Shown here piece by piece: positions 1-8,631 of a stretch of DNA of 64,000 bases. Source of the DNA: Paenibacillus farraposensis (lineage in GTDB: Bacteria > Bacillota > Bacilli > Paenibacillales > Paenibacillaceae); NCBI RefSeq assembly GCF_020736845.1, contig NZ_JAFFQR010000063.1, positions 1-64,000 on the forward strand, written 5' to 3'. The notes beneath the pieces were generated by a model. It made no database searches. It was not told the DNA's origin and saw only the letters and a list, made by a program, of their open reading frames with translations. The number at the start of each line of letters is the position of its first letter. The stretch's first letter is position 1. The position numbers and the translations under genes were made by a program.

Positions 1-69
1 CACGCAGTCGGGGATTTGGGTGCATATGCATACGATATGCGCAAAAAACCCAAAAGATAAGAGGGATGA

Positions 70-801
70 ATGGTGCCTATTGGAAAAATGAAAAAGCATA
101 AAGAAATGTTGCAACATCCCGTTTTGCGTCCGCATTTACCCGAAACCCACTGGTTTACAGACTCGAGGACCTCGCGGATGCTGAATACCTATTCATCAGT
201 CTTCATAAAGCCCAATCACGGGAGTGGTGGTAGCGGGATCATCCGGGTCAAGAGATTAAAGAAAGGATATGAGGTTCGCAGGGGCTCAAGGCGAAAGATT
301 GTCAGATTCCGTTTTGTTTTAAAGGCAATCAAGTCATACCAAAAAACCAGACACATGTATTTAGTACAGAGGGGGCTGCGGTTAGCTAAGTACCACGGGT
401 CGATTTTTGACACCAGGATTTACTTGCAGAAACCAGGGAGGAAATGGGTTATTTCCGGCGCGGCCGCCCGTGTTGCGGCACCCCATAAGTATGTTACCAA
501 TTATCATAAAGGAGGGCATGCAGCATCTTTGTATCGAGTGCTTTTCAGCCTTTTTAAGCATAACCGCACGAAAGCGGATGCCTATTACCGTAGAATCTCC
601 GAACTATCCGTCATCATTGCCAAAACGATTAATCAACGGTATCCGATTCGTGAATTGGGGGTCGATATTGCCATAGATAAAAAAGGCCGCATTTGGATTA
701 TTGAGGCCAATTCCCATCCCGGACATATGCTATTCACTCAGCTTTCCGATCCTACTATGATCAACACAATCATGGGAAATAAGCGTCTTATTTGGAAGTA
801 G
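70..801 (+). CDS. YheC/YheD-type ATP-grasp protein, first gene of the phosphonate operon
   Basis: ATP-grasp fold protein of the YheC/YheD (spore coat-associated) type; substrate unknown. Visible are the ATP-binding stretch KPNHGSGGSG near residue 48, a central QRGLRLAKYHGSIFDTR block, and the metal/ATP-binding end ELGVDIAID...IIEANSHPGH near residues 196-217. At 243 aa it is roughly the ATP-grasp domain alone. A GAGGG site at 61-65 sits 4 nt from ATG 70 and 7 nt from GTG 73; the paralogue at 8632 starts with GTG at the equivalent codon, so 73 is a real alternative. It is 45 bp upstream of the PEP mutase gene and probably co-transcribed, suggesting a role in attaching or processing a phosphonate. 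Fold assignment is firm; function is inference. Confidence 0.8.
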   Translation: MVPIGKMKKHKEMLQHPVLRPHLPETHWFTDSRTSRMLNTYSSVFIKPNHGSGGSGIIRVKRLKKGYEVRRGSRRKIVRFRFVLKAIKSYQKTRHMYLVQRGLRLAKYHGSIFDTRIYLQKPGRKWVISGAAARVAAPHKYVTNYHKGGHAASLYRVLFSLFKHNRTKADAYYRRISELSVIIAKTINQRYPIRELGVDIAIDKKGRIWIIEANSHPGHMLFTQLSDPTMINTIMGNKRLIWK

Positions 802-846
802 ATTATTCCTGGCACGTTATTTTTAGGGGAGAAGGAGAAGGTTCCA

Positions 847-1746
847 ATGAAAAAAACAAAGCAGCTCAGAAATTTGGTGAATTCGCCAAAACTGGAGTTT
901 ATCATGGAAGCCCATAATGGTCTGTCGGCCAAAATTGTGGAGGAGGCAGGGTTTAAAGGAATTTGGGCCAGCGGGTTATCCATCTCTGCAGCGATGGGAG
1001 TAAGGGACAGCAACGAGGCCTCCTGGACGCAGGTTCTGGATGTATTGGAATTCATGAGTGATGCTACGTCCATTCCAATTTTGCTGGATGGAGATACGGG
1101 GTACGGCAACTTCAATAACGCAAGGCGGCTGGTGAAGAAGCTGGAGCAGCATTCTATTGCAGGGGTATGCATTGAAGATAAGCGGTTCCCCAAAATGAAT
1201 TCGCTCATTAACGGTCAAGGGCAGGCTTTGGCTGATATCGAGGAGTTTTCCGGGAAAATAAAAGCGATGAAAGACACGCAAACCGACGAGGACTTTACCG
1301 TCGTGGCCAGAGTAGAGGCATTTATTGCCGGGAAAGGGCTTGAAGCGGCGCTGCAGCGGGCGGAGGCGTACCGGAAGGCAGGAGCCGATGCCGTTTTCAT
1401 ACACAGTAAAAGAACGGACGCCGCAGAGATTGAAACGTTCATGAAGGAATGGGCGGGAAGATTGCCGGTAGTAATCGTGCCTACCAAATACTATACGACT
1501 CCAACCGCCAGGTTTCAGGAGCTGGGGATTAGCCTTGTGATTTGGGCAAACCATAATTTAAGAGCATCCATTCAAGCCATGCAACATTTATCTAACCGAA
1601 TTTATCGGGATGAAAGCCTTGTTCATATTGAAAAGAGTGTCGCCACCCTCGAAGAAGTATTTCGGCTTCAAGGAGTCGAGGAACTGCAAGCTGCGGAGCG
1701 GCAATACTTTCCGTCGTCAGAATCGGGTTCGGGTGGGCATGTATAA
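847..1746 (+). CDS. aepX: Phosphoenolpyruvate phosphomutase (PEP mutase)
   Basis: Converts phosphoenolpyruvate to phosphonopyruvate, forming the C-P bond that starts nearly all phosphonate biosynthesis. The diagnostic motif [10 protein letters not shown] is present (about residues 114-123), together with the catalytic loop [13 protein letters not shown] (about 78-90) and the barrel motifs VARVEAF and [11 protein letters not shown]. The length of 299 aa is normal for the isocitrate lyase/PEP mutase family, and the EDK-X-FPK-X-NS motif separates it from methylisocitrate lyases. Its TAA overlaps the ATG of the decarboxylase gene, so translation is probably coupled. The decarboxylase that follows pulls the unfavourable equilibrium forward. 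Confidence 0.95.
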   Translation: MKKTKQLRNLVNSPKLEFIMEAHNGLSAKIVEEAGFKGIWASGLSISAAMGVRDSNEASWTQVLDVLEFMSDATSIPILLDGDTGYGNFNNARRLVKKLEQHSIAGVCIEDKRFPKMNSLINGQGQALADIEEFSGKIKAMKDTQTDEDFTVVARVEAFIAGKGLEAALQRAEAYRKAGADAVFIHSKRTDAAEIETFMKEWAGRLPVVIVPTKYYTTPTARFQELGISLVIWANHNLRASIQAMQHLSNRIYRDESLVHIEKSVATLEEVFRLQGVEELQAAERQYFPSSESGSGGHV

Positions 1747-2906
1747 TGGACACGAAATTGTTAGGAGAGGAGCTGAAGAAATTAGGATTTACCTTCTTCA
1801 GCGGTGTTCCATGCTCTTTCTTGAAGAGCTTGATTAATTATGCCATAAACGAATGCGATTATGTTGCAGCGGCTAATGAAGGGGATGCCGTCGCTATTGC
1901 ATCCGGGGCTTATGTAGGGGGGAAGAAGTCGGTAGTTCTTATGCAAAATTCAGGATTAACCAATGCTGTTTCGCCATTGACCTCCCTTAATTACCCTTTT
2001 CATATCCCGCTGCTTGGATTTGTCAGCCTGCGCGGGGAACCGGGGGTATCTGACGAACCTCAACATGAACTGATGGGCCGGATCACAACACAAATGCTGG
2101 ATATGATGGATATTGAATGGCAGTATCTCTCCAAAGATTTAAATGATGCAAAAAATCAGTTAATTCAGGCTAATGCACAAATTGCGCGGCATCGCTCGTT
2201 CTTTTTTGTCGTGAAGAAGGGGACTTTTGATAAAGAGCCATTGCAAAAACTGCAAACCCCCAATCATTTAAATCAGATCCGGCAGCATGTTCATGCAGAC
2301 CATCCAATGCCAACACGGTATGATGCATTATCTGCGATTAACTCCATGAAAGACGGTAATACCGTACAGATAGCAACAACTGGTAAAACCGGGCGTGAGC
2401 TGTATGAAATTGAAGATGCAGCGAACAACCTGTACATGGTAGGTTCGATGGGTTGTATCAGTTCCTTTGGACTTGGTTTGGCTCTGAGCCAACCAGGCAA
2501 AGATATCGTCGTGATTGACGGAGACGGATCTCTGTTGATGCGTATGGGAAGTCTGGCAACCAATGGGTATTATCATCCGCCCAATATGGTTCATATTCTG
2601 CTTGATAATAACGCACATGAATCAACAGGCGGGCAAAGTACGGTATCCCATAATGTCGATTTTATAGACATAGCGGCTTCCTGCGGGTATGCGAAGTCGA
2701 TTTATGTTCACAGTCTCGAGGAACTGAAAGCCTCTTTACAAGAGTGGAAAGTAAATAGAGGGCTTACATTTTTGTACCTGAAAATATCCAAGTATTCCAA
2801 GCATCAGCTTGCTCGTCCGCATATGAAGCCTCATGAAGTAAAAGAACGTCTGCAGCGTTTTATTCATAACGGTTCTTGGAAAGGCAAGGAGGCGGGTGAT
2901 TCATGA
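1746..2906 (+). CDS. aepY: Phosphonopyruvate decarboxylase
   Basis: Thiamine-diphosphate enzyme that decarboxylates phosphonopyruvate to phosphonoacetaldehyde. The N-terminal Pyr domain has the ANEGDAVAIASG catalytic-glutamate region. The C-terminal PP domain carries the ThDP motif that begins GDGSLLMRMG and ends at the LLDNNAHESTGGQ stretch (about residues 258-297). At 386 aa the size matches the two-domain Ppd family, which lacks the central domain of other ThDP decarboxylases. ATG 1746 overlaps the stop of the mutase gene, and the end overlaps the transaminase start by 4 nt (ATGA), indicating one translationally coupled operon. Confidence 0.95.
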   Translation: MDTKLLGEELKKLGFTFFSGVPCSFLKSLINYAINECDYVAAANEGDAVAIASGAYVGGKKSVVLMQNSGLTNAVSPLTSLNYPFHIPLLGFVSLRGEPGVSDEPQHELMGRITTQMLDMMDIEWQYLSKDLNDAKNQLIQANAQIARHRSFFFVVKKGTFDKEPLQKLQTPNHLNQIRQHVHADHPMPTRYDALSAINSMKDGNTVQIATTGKTGRELYEIEDAANNLYMVGSMGCISSFGLGLALSQPGKDIVVIDGDGSLLMRMGSLATNGYYHPPNMVHILLDNNAHESTGGQSTVSHNVDFIDIAASCGYAKSIYVHSLEELKASLQEWKVNRGLTFLYLKISKYSKHQLARPHMKPHEVKERLQRFIHNGSWKGKEAGDS

Positions 2907-4015
2907 GTCCCCTCGTTAAGAAAAACATTTTGCTTACCCCTGGTCCGGCCACAACTACCGAAAGTGTGAAATGTTCACAGGTAGTTCCGGATATTTGTCC
3001 ACGCGAAGCCGAATTTGGGCAAATTATGAAGTATATTTCGACAGAGCTTACCCGGCTGGTCGCAGATCCGGATCATTATTCGACCGTATTGTTTGGCGGA
3101 TCGGGTACTGCAGCGGTGGAGTCCATCATCAATTCGGTTCCAAATCACGAGGCAGTAATTATTGTCAACAATGGAGCCTATGGAAAACGGATGTGCGAGA
3201 TAGCAAATGTTTATGGAGTAGATTATTTTGAATTCAAAAGTCCTCCCGATGATGCGATTGATTTGGCTGAATTGGAAAGGTATATCCAATCCTCCGCACG
3301 CGCCGTCTCCCATCTGGCCGTCGTACATCACGAGACGACAACTGGCCTGCTCAACAAGGTGAAGGATATTGGGGAATTGTGCAAAAGGTATCAAATCGAC
3401 ATGATCGTGGATGCCATGAGCTCATTTGCGGCTATTCCAATTCAATTGAAGGAAATGAACATTGCCTTCCTGGCGGCAAGCTCCAACAAAAACTTGCAGG
3501 GAATGGCCGGGGTTTCGTTTGTGATCGCCGAAAAAAGCAAATTGGAGAATTTGAAAGGCCAGAAACCTAGAAGCTATTATTTGGATTTGTACGCCCAATA
3601 CAGCTATTTTGTGGAACATGGGCAGATGCGGTTTACTCCTCCAGTCCAAACCTTATATGCGCTTAGACAAGCGATTGAGGAATTAAAGCAGGAAGGGGTG
3701 GATCAAAGGTACGAAAGGTACGCGACATCATGGAAAACGTTGATTCACGGGTTAGCCCGCTTAGGTCTAACCTACATCATTCCCGAAGAGCATCATTCCA
3801 AAATCATTACTTCCATTCTTGAACCCCATTATGCAGGCTATGATTTTCAATCGATGCATGATTATTTCTACCGTAAAGGCATTATGATCTATCCCGGCAA
3901 ACTTGAGAAACTAAATACGTTCCGGATTGCCAATATAGGTGATATCACGTATAAGGAGATGGAGTTATTTTTGGAATTGCTTGAACGCTATCTCAGTAGT
4001 ATAAAATGCGGGTGA
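2903..4015 (+). CDS. phnW: 2-aminoethylphosphonate:pyruvate transaminase
   Basis: PLP-dependent class V (fold type I) aminotransferase interconverting phosphonoacetaldehyde plus alanine and 2-aminoethylphosphonate plus pyruvate; placed here it should work in the biosynthetic direction. The N-terminus has the family signature LLTPGPATTTESVK, DAMSSF holds the PLP-ring aspartate, and SSNKNLQG holds the Schiff-base lysine (about residue 195). The length of 370 aa is typical. No phosphonoacetaldehyde hydrolase (PhnX) is adjacent, which argues against a catabolic unit. The 4-nt overlap with aepY completes a three-enzyme route to AEP. Confidence 0.95.
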   Translation: MSPLVKKNILLTPGPATTTESVKCSQVVPDICPREAEFGQIMKYISTELTRLVADPDHYSTVLFGGSGTAAVESIINSVPNHEAVIIVNNGAYGKRMCEIANVYGVDYFEFKSPPDDAIDLAELERYIQSSARAVSHLAVVHHETTTGLLNKVKDIGELCKRYQIDMIVDAMSSFAAIPIQLKEMNIAFLAASSNKNLQGMAGVSFVIAEKSKLENLKGQKPRSYYLDLYAQYSYFVEHGQMRFTPPVQTLYALRQAIEELKQEGVDQRYERYATSWKTLIHGLARLGLTYIIPEEHHSKIITSILEPHYAGYDFQSMHDYFYRKGIMIYPGKLEKLNTFRIANIGDITYKEMELFLELLERYLSSIKCG

Positions 4016-4030
4016 GAAAGGTGGAGTCTC

Positions 4031-4771
4031 ATGGCATCAGCAACAAAAGATAAGTGGTACAAGTATTTATTATTGAGAAGGCATGCGTCTCTAAGATCTT
4101 ATGTTCCGGAAACGAAGCTCCTGAACAGGTATCATTTTTCGGAACTTCTCTCCAAGTACAGGCATGTGATGGTGAAACCGGTGTGGGGGAGTCGTGGCCG
4201 GGGGATCTTTCAGGTCTCCCGGATAGGAAGACATAAGTACATTGTACATTACGAGAATATAAGAGTTTTAGTACGGGGTAGGACCAATACGTATCATTAT
4301 ATTAGAAGAAAAATCGGGAACGCCAGTTATATGGTTCAACGCAGAATTACCCGTCCGACCATCAACAATCGTCCTTTTGATATGAGAGTCATCATTCAAC
4401 GGAGAACTGACTCATCTGTATGGGTAGTCACAGGAAAGGTTATCAAAGTTGCAGGCAAAGGTTATATTGTTTCCAATAATACACGGAGTAAAGGCACGTT
4501 GCTCCACTTTAAACCCGGCATCCGGCAATCTTCCATTTGGCACCTGTCTGCCCGTAAATTAGAGTCCGATATTGATCGTGTTTCCATCCGTTCTGCCAAG
4601 AGATTAAGCGCTTTTTTCCCGGGACACCGTATGTATGGACTGGACATTGCATTAGACCCAAAAGGGCGGATCGGGATTATTGAAGCCAATCTTTATCCGG
4701 CAATGTCCCATTTCCGTAAGCTGAAGGATAAAACGATGTACTACCGCATTGCGGATTACAAAAACGGCTGA
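4031..4771 (+). CDS. YheC/YheD-type ATP-grasp protein, last gene of the phosphonate operon
   Basis: Second ATP-grasp protein of the operon, 246 aa, starting at ATG 4031 behind an AAAGGTGGAG site and 15 bp after phnW. It has VKPVWGSRGRG (about residues 48-58), a basic middle region with NNRPFDMRV, and the terminal metal-binding motif GLDIALDPKGRIGIIEAN (about 199-216). It is colinear with but clearly divergent from the proteins at 70 and 8632. The family uses ATP to join a carboxylate to an amine or thiol, so AEP, whose amine is free, is an attractive acceptor. That link is inferred from operon structure only. Very Arg/Lys-rich, so probably basic. Confidence 0.8.
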   Translation: MASATKDKWYKYLLLRRHASLRSYVPETKLLNRYHFSELLSKYRHVMVKPVWGSRGRGIFQVSRIGRHKYIVHYENIRVLVRGRTNTYHYIRRKIGNASYMVQRRITRPTINNRPFDMRVIIQRRTDSSVWVVTGKVIKVAGKGYIVSNNTRSKGTLLHFKPGIRQSSIWHLSARKLESDIDRVSIRSAKRLSAFFPGHRMYGLDIALDPKGRIGIIEANLYPAMSHFRKLKDKTMYYRIADYKNG

Positions 4772-4837
4772 CATAAAATGAACTGTAACTTTTTCTTTGA
4801 ACAAATTAGAATAAAGTAGTGACACGAGCGTAAAAAA

Positions 4838-4887
4838 GAGAGCAATAAGCCGCAGTAGTATACAGGACTGCCCTTATTGCTCTTTCA
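4838..4887 (+). terminator. Hairpin ending the phosphonate operon
   Basis: Inverted repeat GAGAGCAATAAG (4838-4849) and CTTATTGCTCT (4873-4883) followed by TTTC, about 65 bp after the last ATP-grasp stop. The T tract is short, so termination may be weak. Confidence 0.6.
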
Positions 4888-4924
4888 TATTGCTGCGCAG
4901 ATTCTTTCAGAGAGGGTGCCTGGT

Positions 4925-5869
4925 ATGAACAAAACAGACCGTTTGCTAGCCATCGTGCTAGAATTGCAACGCAAGGATATTTTGCGAGCTGAGGATTTGG
5001 CAGCTATATTCGAAACGAGTGTAAGAACTATCTATCGGGATATACAGGCTTTGAGCGAATCGGGTGTACCGATTGTAGGCGAGCCGGGGGTTGGATATTC
5101 CCTGATGGAGGGATATTTTTTGCCTCCGGTGAGTTTTAACGTGGAAGAGGCCGTATCACTGCTAATAGGAACCGATTTTGTCGAACAGAAGTTTGATACA
5201 GAATACAGCACCAGAGCGCAAACTTCCCGCAGGAAGATTGAAGCCATTTTACCAGAGAGTGTTCGCACAGAGGTTTCCCGGGTGCGTACAACCATCAGGC
5301 TGCTCACAGGAGGGAAAGAAGTAAATCGTACGGAAAAAACATTTTTGGAAATGCTGCGTCTCGCTATATTGGAAAAACGAAAGGTGCGCTTTGGCTATTC
5401 CAAAAGAATGCCGGAGGCAGACGGGAATCGTCAAAGTGTGCGTGTGGTTGCACCCTACGGTCTTGTGCTGATGCATGGCTCCTGGGTTTTGATCGGGCAA
5501 TGCGAATTACGTCAGCAGCTCCGGCACTTCCGCTTGTCCCGTATGAACGAACTGATCGTGCTGGAGGACAGGTTTCAGCTTCCTGAGGATTTTAATTTGC
5601 AGGATTACAAGCAAACCGATGACCGCCATGTATATGTTTGCATACTAGCCCATTCAGCAATTGCAGATAAAGTGAAGGAATCCGGCAATTTCTACCTGGA
5701 GGCCATGGAGGAGCGTGCAGATGGATTGCACGTACTCTTCCGCGTTAGGCAGCCGGAGGAATTACTGCAATGGATACTCGGATGGGGAGCGGACATGGTC
5801 GTACTGGAGCCTGAGTCTCTCCGGGAGCGGATACGCGCAGAAGTGGAAAAAATGTTGAAATGCTACTGA
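4925..5869 (+). CDS. WYL-domain transcriptional regulator (HTH_11/YafY type)
   Basis: DNA-binding regulator with an N-terminal winged helix (KTDRLLAIVLELQRKD, SVRTIYRDIQALSESG), a central WYL domain (KRKVRFGYSKR, VVAPYGLVLMHGSWVLIGQC, about residues 155-205) and a WCX-type C-terminus. About 314 aa from ATG 4925, chosen over an upstream in-frame start because AGAGGG lies just before it and homology begins there. WYL domains bind ligands, often nucleic acid or nucleotide; the ligand here is unknown. It is transcribed separately from the phosphonate operon, behind the terminator-like hairpin. Confidence 0.85.
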   Translation: MNKTDRLLAIVLELQRKDILRAEDLAAIFETSVRTIYRDIQALSESGVPIVGEPGVGYSLMEGYFLPPVSFNVEEAVSLLIGTDFVEQKFDTEYSTRAQTSRRKIEAILPESVRTEVSRVRTTIRLLTGGKEVNRTEKTFLEMLRLAILEKRKVRFGYSKRMPEADGNRQSVRVVAPYGLVLMHGSWVLIGQCELRQQLRHFRLSRMNELIVLEDRFQLPEDFNLQDYKQTDDRHVYVCILAHSAIADKVKESGNFYLEAMEERADGLHVLFRVRQPEELLQWILGWGADMVVLEPESLRERIRAEVEKMLKCY

Positions 5870-5891
5870 CATAATGCTGTCAGTAGCATTT
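5858..5891 (+). terminator. Perfect hairpin across the end of the WYL gene
   Basis: Arms AAATGCTACTGACA (5858-5871) and TGTCAGTAGCATTT (5878-5891), 14 bp perfect with a 6-nt loop and the stop codon inside the first arm. No long T run follows. A TGTGTATAAT extended -10-like box (5891-5900) abuts it, probably for the next gene. Confidence 0.55.
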
Positions 5892-5935
5892 GTGTATAAT
5901 CAAGCTACTTAAAGGGAAGGGGACTTAAATAGGAT

Positions 5936-6457
5936 ATGAATACTACTGAAACATTACAGCGTTTTGAAGAAACGGTACAACACTATCTCCTTGAATTGGA
6001 CAGCTTTAGCTTGGAGCAGCTGCAATATGTACCGCAGGAAGGAGAATGGTCACTTGGGCAAATGTACCTTCATTTGGTGGATTCCGCCCTTCATATGCAT
6101 CTTAAAAATATGGAGCTCTGTCTAAAGCCGGATGGAGAGATGGGGCTTAAAACCGAGACGGGTACAGCTATATTTAATCTGGGAGGGTTTCCGCCCATGC
6201 GTATCCAGGTCCCGCCATCTCCACAATACACTCCTCCGCAACCGACCAGCAAAGAAGACATTGTGGAGAGATTACACACGGTGATTCACCGCATGAGAGA
6301 GATTGAGCCCGTCCTCCGCGAATCTTCAGGGGGATATACCATTTCACACCCCCGCTTTGGTGCACTGAATGCCAGGGAGTGGTTTTTGCTTATCGAGATG
6401 CACTATCGGCACCACCTTTTGCAGAAGGAGCGTTTGAAGCGCGCAATAGCCGGTTAA
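5936..6457 (+). CDS. DinB-like superfamily protein
   Basis: Four-helix-bundle protein of the DinB/YfiT metal-dependent family, 173 aa. Visible are the helix beginning TLQRFEETVQHYLLELD, the family pattern WSLGQMYLHLVDSALH with a metal-ligand histidine, and the C-terminal MHYRHHLLQKERL histidines that complete the metal triad. Family members include thiol transferases (bacillithiol, mycothiol) and many proteins of unknown role, so no substrate can be named. The gene runs tail to tail into the Crp/Fnr-type gene, overlapping its 3' end by 68 bp. Confidence 0.75.
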   Translation: MNTTETLQRFEETVQHYLLELDSFSLEQLQYVPQEGEWSLGQMYLHLVDSALHMHLKNMELCLKPDGEMGLKTETGTAIFNLGGFPPMRIQVPPSPQYTPPQPTSKEDIVERLHTVIHRMREIEPVLRESSGGYTISHPRFGALNAREWFLLIEMHYRHHLLQKERLKRAIAG

Positions 6458-6926
6458 TGGTCTCCCGACGCAGCCCGATGAATTGCCCGATTTCCTCCTG
6501 TGTCAGCACGTCTGTCAGCGTAGCCGGTGCAATATAGGAGTGGAACCAGCGCTGAAGCTTGTGCAGCTTCTCGGCAGGTGAAACTTCGGTGAGCTGGTCG
6601 ATCCGTTGCTGCATCATGCGCAGCTTCTCCTGCAGCTGCAAGGCAATGGCCCGGCATTGAGCCGGGTCTTTCTCCAGTGACTGATACCATTCCTTCTGTG
6701 ATAGGACCTCAATCTCACTGGTCACCAGCGCCATCGCTGTACCATAATACGGATTGGGGCTGATCAGGGAATGATGCGGGATGATTTCATCAGGCACAAT
6801 AACGTTAACTAAAATTTGCGAGCCATCTTCGTGGACTCGGATGATTTTTACCAAGCCGCTCTTTAGCCGATACAGAGGGCCGGATTCCCCTTGTCGAAAC
6901 AGGGTTTCGCCTTTGTGTAATATCAT
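6390..6926 (-). CDS. Crp/Fnr-family transcriptional regulator
   Basis: Small Crp/Fnr-type regulator. The cyclic-nucleotide-binding beta roll starts almost at once (HKGETLFRQGESGPLYRLKSG), followed by a dimerisation helix (LQLQEKLRMMQQRIDQL) and a helix-turn-helix (LTQEEIGQFIGLRRETINRLLR). About 178 aa from the ATG at 6926, which has GGAGG 12 nt upstream; an earlier in-frame ATG at 6950 lacks a ribosome site. No N-terminal cysteines for an Fe-S cluster are seen, so it is not a classical Fnr. It follows the SDR gene by about 34 bp and is probably the last gene of a tetR-SDR-crp operon. Confidence 0.8.
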   Translation of the reverse strand: MILHKGETLFRQGESGPLYRLKSGLVKIIRVHEDGSQILVNVIVPDEIIPHHSLISPNPYYGTAMALVTSEIEVLSQKEWYQSLEKDPAQCRAIALQLQEKLRMMQQRIDQLTEVSPAEKLHKLQRWFHSYIAPATLTDVLTQEEIGQFIGLRRETINRLLRASNAPSAKGGADSASR

Positions 6927-6960
6927 GAACGTGAACAGCCTCCATTCCATGTACTACTTT

Positions 6961-7701
6961 TTAGATAAATCCGCCATTGACGCGGATCGTCTGCCCGGTA
7001 ACCCATTGTGACTTGGCACTGACCAGGAATTCAATCACATTTGCAATATCTCCGGGTTCACCAAGACGTCCAAATGCATTCATTTTTTTCATGCCTTCGA
7101 TCTGCTGCTCTGTTTTTCCTGCCTGAAAAAGCTCAGTATTTACAGGGCCCGGAGCCACGGCATTAATCGTAATTTGCTTATTCCCGAATTCTTTGGCAAG
7201 CTGGCGGGTAAATTGTTCAATAGCACCTTTGGTGCCCGCATATACACTATAGGCCGGGAACATTTGTCCAATAACGGACGTGGACAGGTTCACGATTCTT
7301 CCATAGTCCTCCATGTGCTTCATCGCCTGCTGGCAAGCAAAGAAGGTGCCTTTTACATTCAGGGCAAATTGCTTGTCAAAATCGGCCTCTGTTACATCTG
7401 CAAGCGGCTTGGTGATCATCAGTCCGGCGTTGTTAACCAGAATATCCAATCTGCCAAATGCCGCCAGGGTATTCGTGAATAATGCTTCAATATCACTTAT
7501 TTTGCCCAGATCGGCGTGAAGCGCGATGGCTTTGCCGCCTTTTTGAATAATACTATCTACGACCTCCTGGGCTTTATCCGGGCTGCTGGCATAATTAATG
7601 ACGACACGGGCGCCCAAATCTGCCAACTGCTCTGCGATGGCACGTCCAATACCTCTCGATGATCCGGTGACAATCGCTGTTTTTCCATCCAACTGCTTCA
7701 T
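6961..7701 (-). CDS. SDR-family oxidoreductase (FabG-like)
   Basis: NAD(P)-dependent classical short-chain dehydrogenase, 246 aa. Rossmann motif TGSSRGIG near residue 12, NNAG at about 90, catalytic Ser in LSTSVIGQ, and the YSVYAGTK Tyr-Lys pair near 156; the C-terminal VTGQTIRVNGGFI is typical. Substrate not predictable. Starts behind AAGGAGG, directly downstream of the TetR gene on the same strand (29 bp), so it is the likely regulatory target. Confidence 0.85.
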   Translation of the reverse strand: MKQLDGKTAIVTGSSRGIGRAIAEQLADLGARVVINYASSPDKAQEVVDSIIQKGGKAIALHADLGKISDIEALFTNTLAAFGRLDILVNNAGLMITKPLADVTEADFDKQFALNVKGTFFACQQAMKHMEDYGRIVNLSTSVIGQMFPAYSVYAGTKGAIEQFTRQLAKEFGNKQITINAVAPGPVNTELFQAGKTEQQIEGMKKMNAFGRLGEPGDIANVIEFLVSAKSQWVTGQTIRVNGGFI

Positions 7702-7730
7702 GACTGTTTAACCTCCTTTCCATTATATGC

Positions 7731-8324
7731 TTAAGAGATTCCATGTTCCAACAGCGTCCATACATTCAAAAATTCCTGATCAATGAGAGGATTCTTCCAC
7801 TCGTAGGCATGAGCAGGATGATGAAAACGTGCTGTCGCATAAAAAAGGGTACGAGCCAGTTGAACGGGATGATCCGATGCGATGCCCTCCCGTGTAATGA
7901 TATCAGCAAGTTGCTTGACAATGTGGTCTATATGCTGCTCGACTACATCTGCTGCTTGCTCAGTGACGCGGGTGTACATCTGGAACATTTCCTCATCATC
8001 ACGGGCGTAATCATGCTTGAGTTCGACTAAAGTCTGAATATATTGCTTTAAAAGGGATGTGCTTTTTAAGGATGAATCATGGCACACCTCCGACAGCGGG
8101 GCGATAATCTTATCATTCAGCCATTTTGCGGTCACGCCTTCGAGGAGCTCGGCTTTGCTATTGAAATGTCGGTAGATGCTGCCATGACTCACACCTAATA
8201 CTTTAGCAACATCAGTCACAGAGGTTTTGGCTACACCAAACCGCCTGAGTGTATCTTCTGTCGCGACAAGAATCTGTTCTTTAGTCAACACATCTAAGGT
8301 TTTTTCCATAGAGACACGACTCAT
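7731..8324 (-). CDS. TetR/AcrR-family transcriptional regulator
   Basis: One-component repressor, 197 aa. The N-terminal helix-turn-helix is clear (FGVAKTSVTDVAKVLGVSHG, then SIYRHFNSKAELLE, about residues 29-62), and the variable C-terminal ligand domain is typical in length. An AAGGAGGTG site precedes the start at a rather long 15 nt. It heads an operon with an SDR and a Crp/Fnr regulator, and a TGACAAA/TTTGTCA palindrome lies about 50 bp upstream, suggesting autorepression lifted by an unknown small molecule. Confidence 0.85.
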   Translation of the reverse strand: MSRVSMEKTLDVLTKEQILVATEDTLRRFGVAKTSVTDVAKVLGVSHGSIYRHFNSKAELLEGVTAKWLNDKIIAPLSEVCHDSSLKSTSLLKQYIQTLVELKHDYARDDEEMFQMYTRVTEQAADVVEQHIDHIVKQLADIITREGIASDHPVQLARTLFYATARFHHPAHAYEWKNPLIDQEFLNVWTLLEHGIS

Positions 8325-8375
8325 TCGCCGTGTAATTCACCTCCTTGTATCAGGATAACACAAAAAAGTATCAAA

Positions 8376-8397
8376 TGACAAAAAATAATATTTGTCA
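8376..8397. promoter_or_regulatory. Candidate TetR operator
   Basis: Perfect inverted repeat TGACAAA (8376-8382), 8-nt spacer, TTTGTCA (8391-8397), about 50 bp upstream of the TetR-type gene. Size and position fit an autoregulatory operator; inference only. Confidence 0.5.
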
Positions 8398-8631
8398 CTC
8401 GACACGATCAATCAGAAAGTTGGAGAAGTTCCACTTGACCCCGTCGTAGGTATATACAATAATGCGTCATGTTAATGAATATATCGATTTATCTCTCTTG
8501 AATCAAAGGAGGTAGGTTATAGGGGGGCAGCCTCTTTTATAGCAAAGGATGGCATTCGCCGTTACCAAGATAGAATATGGATGCATATTCATGTATTGTG
8601 TGCAAAAACCCAACAGAATAGAGGGATATTC

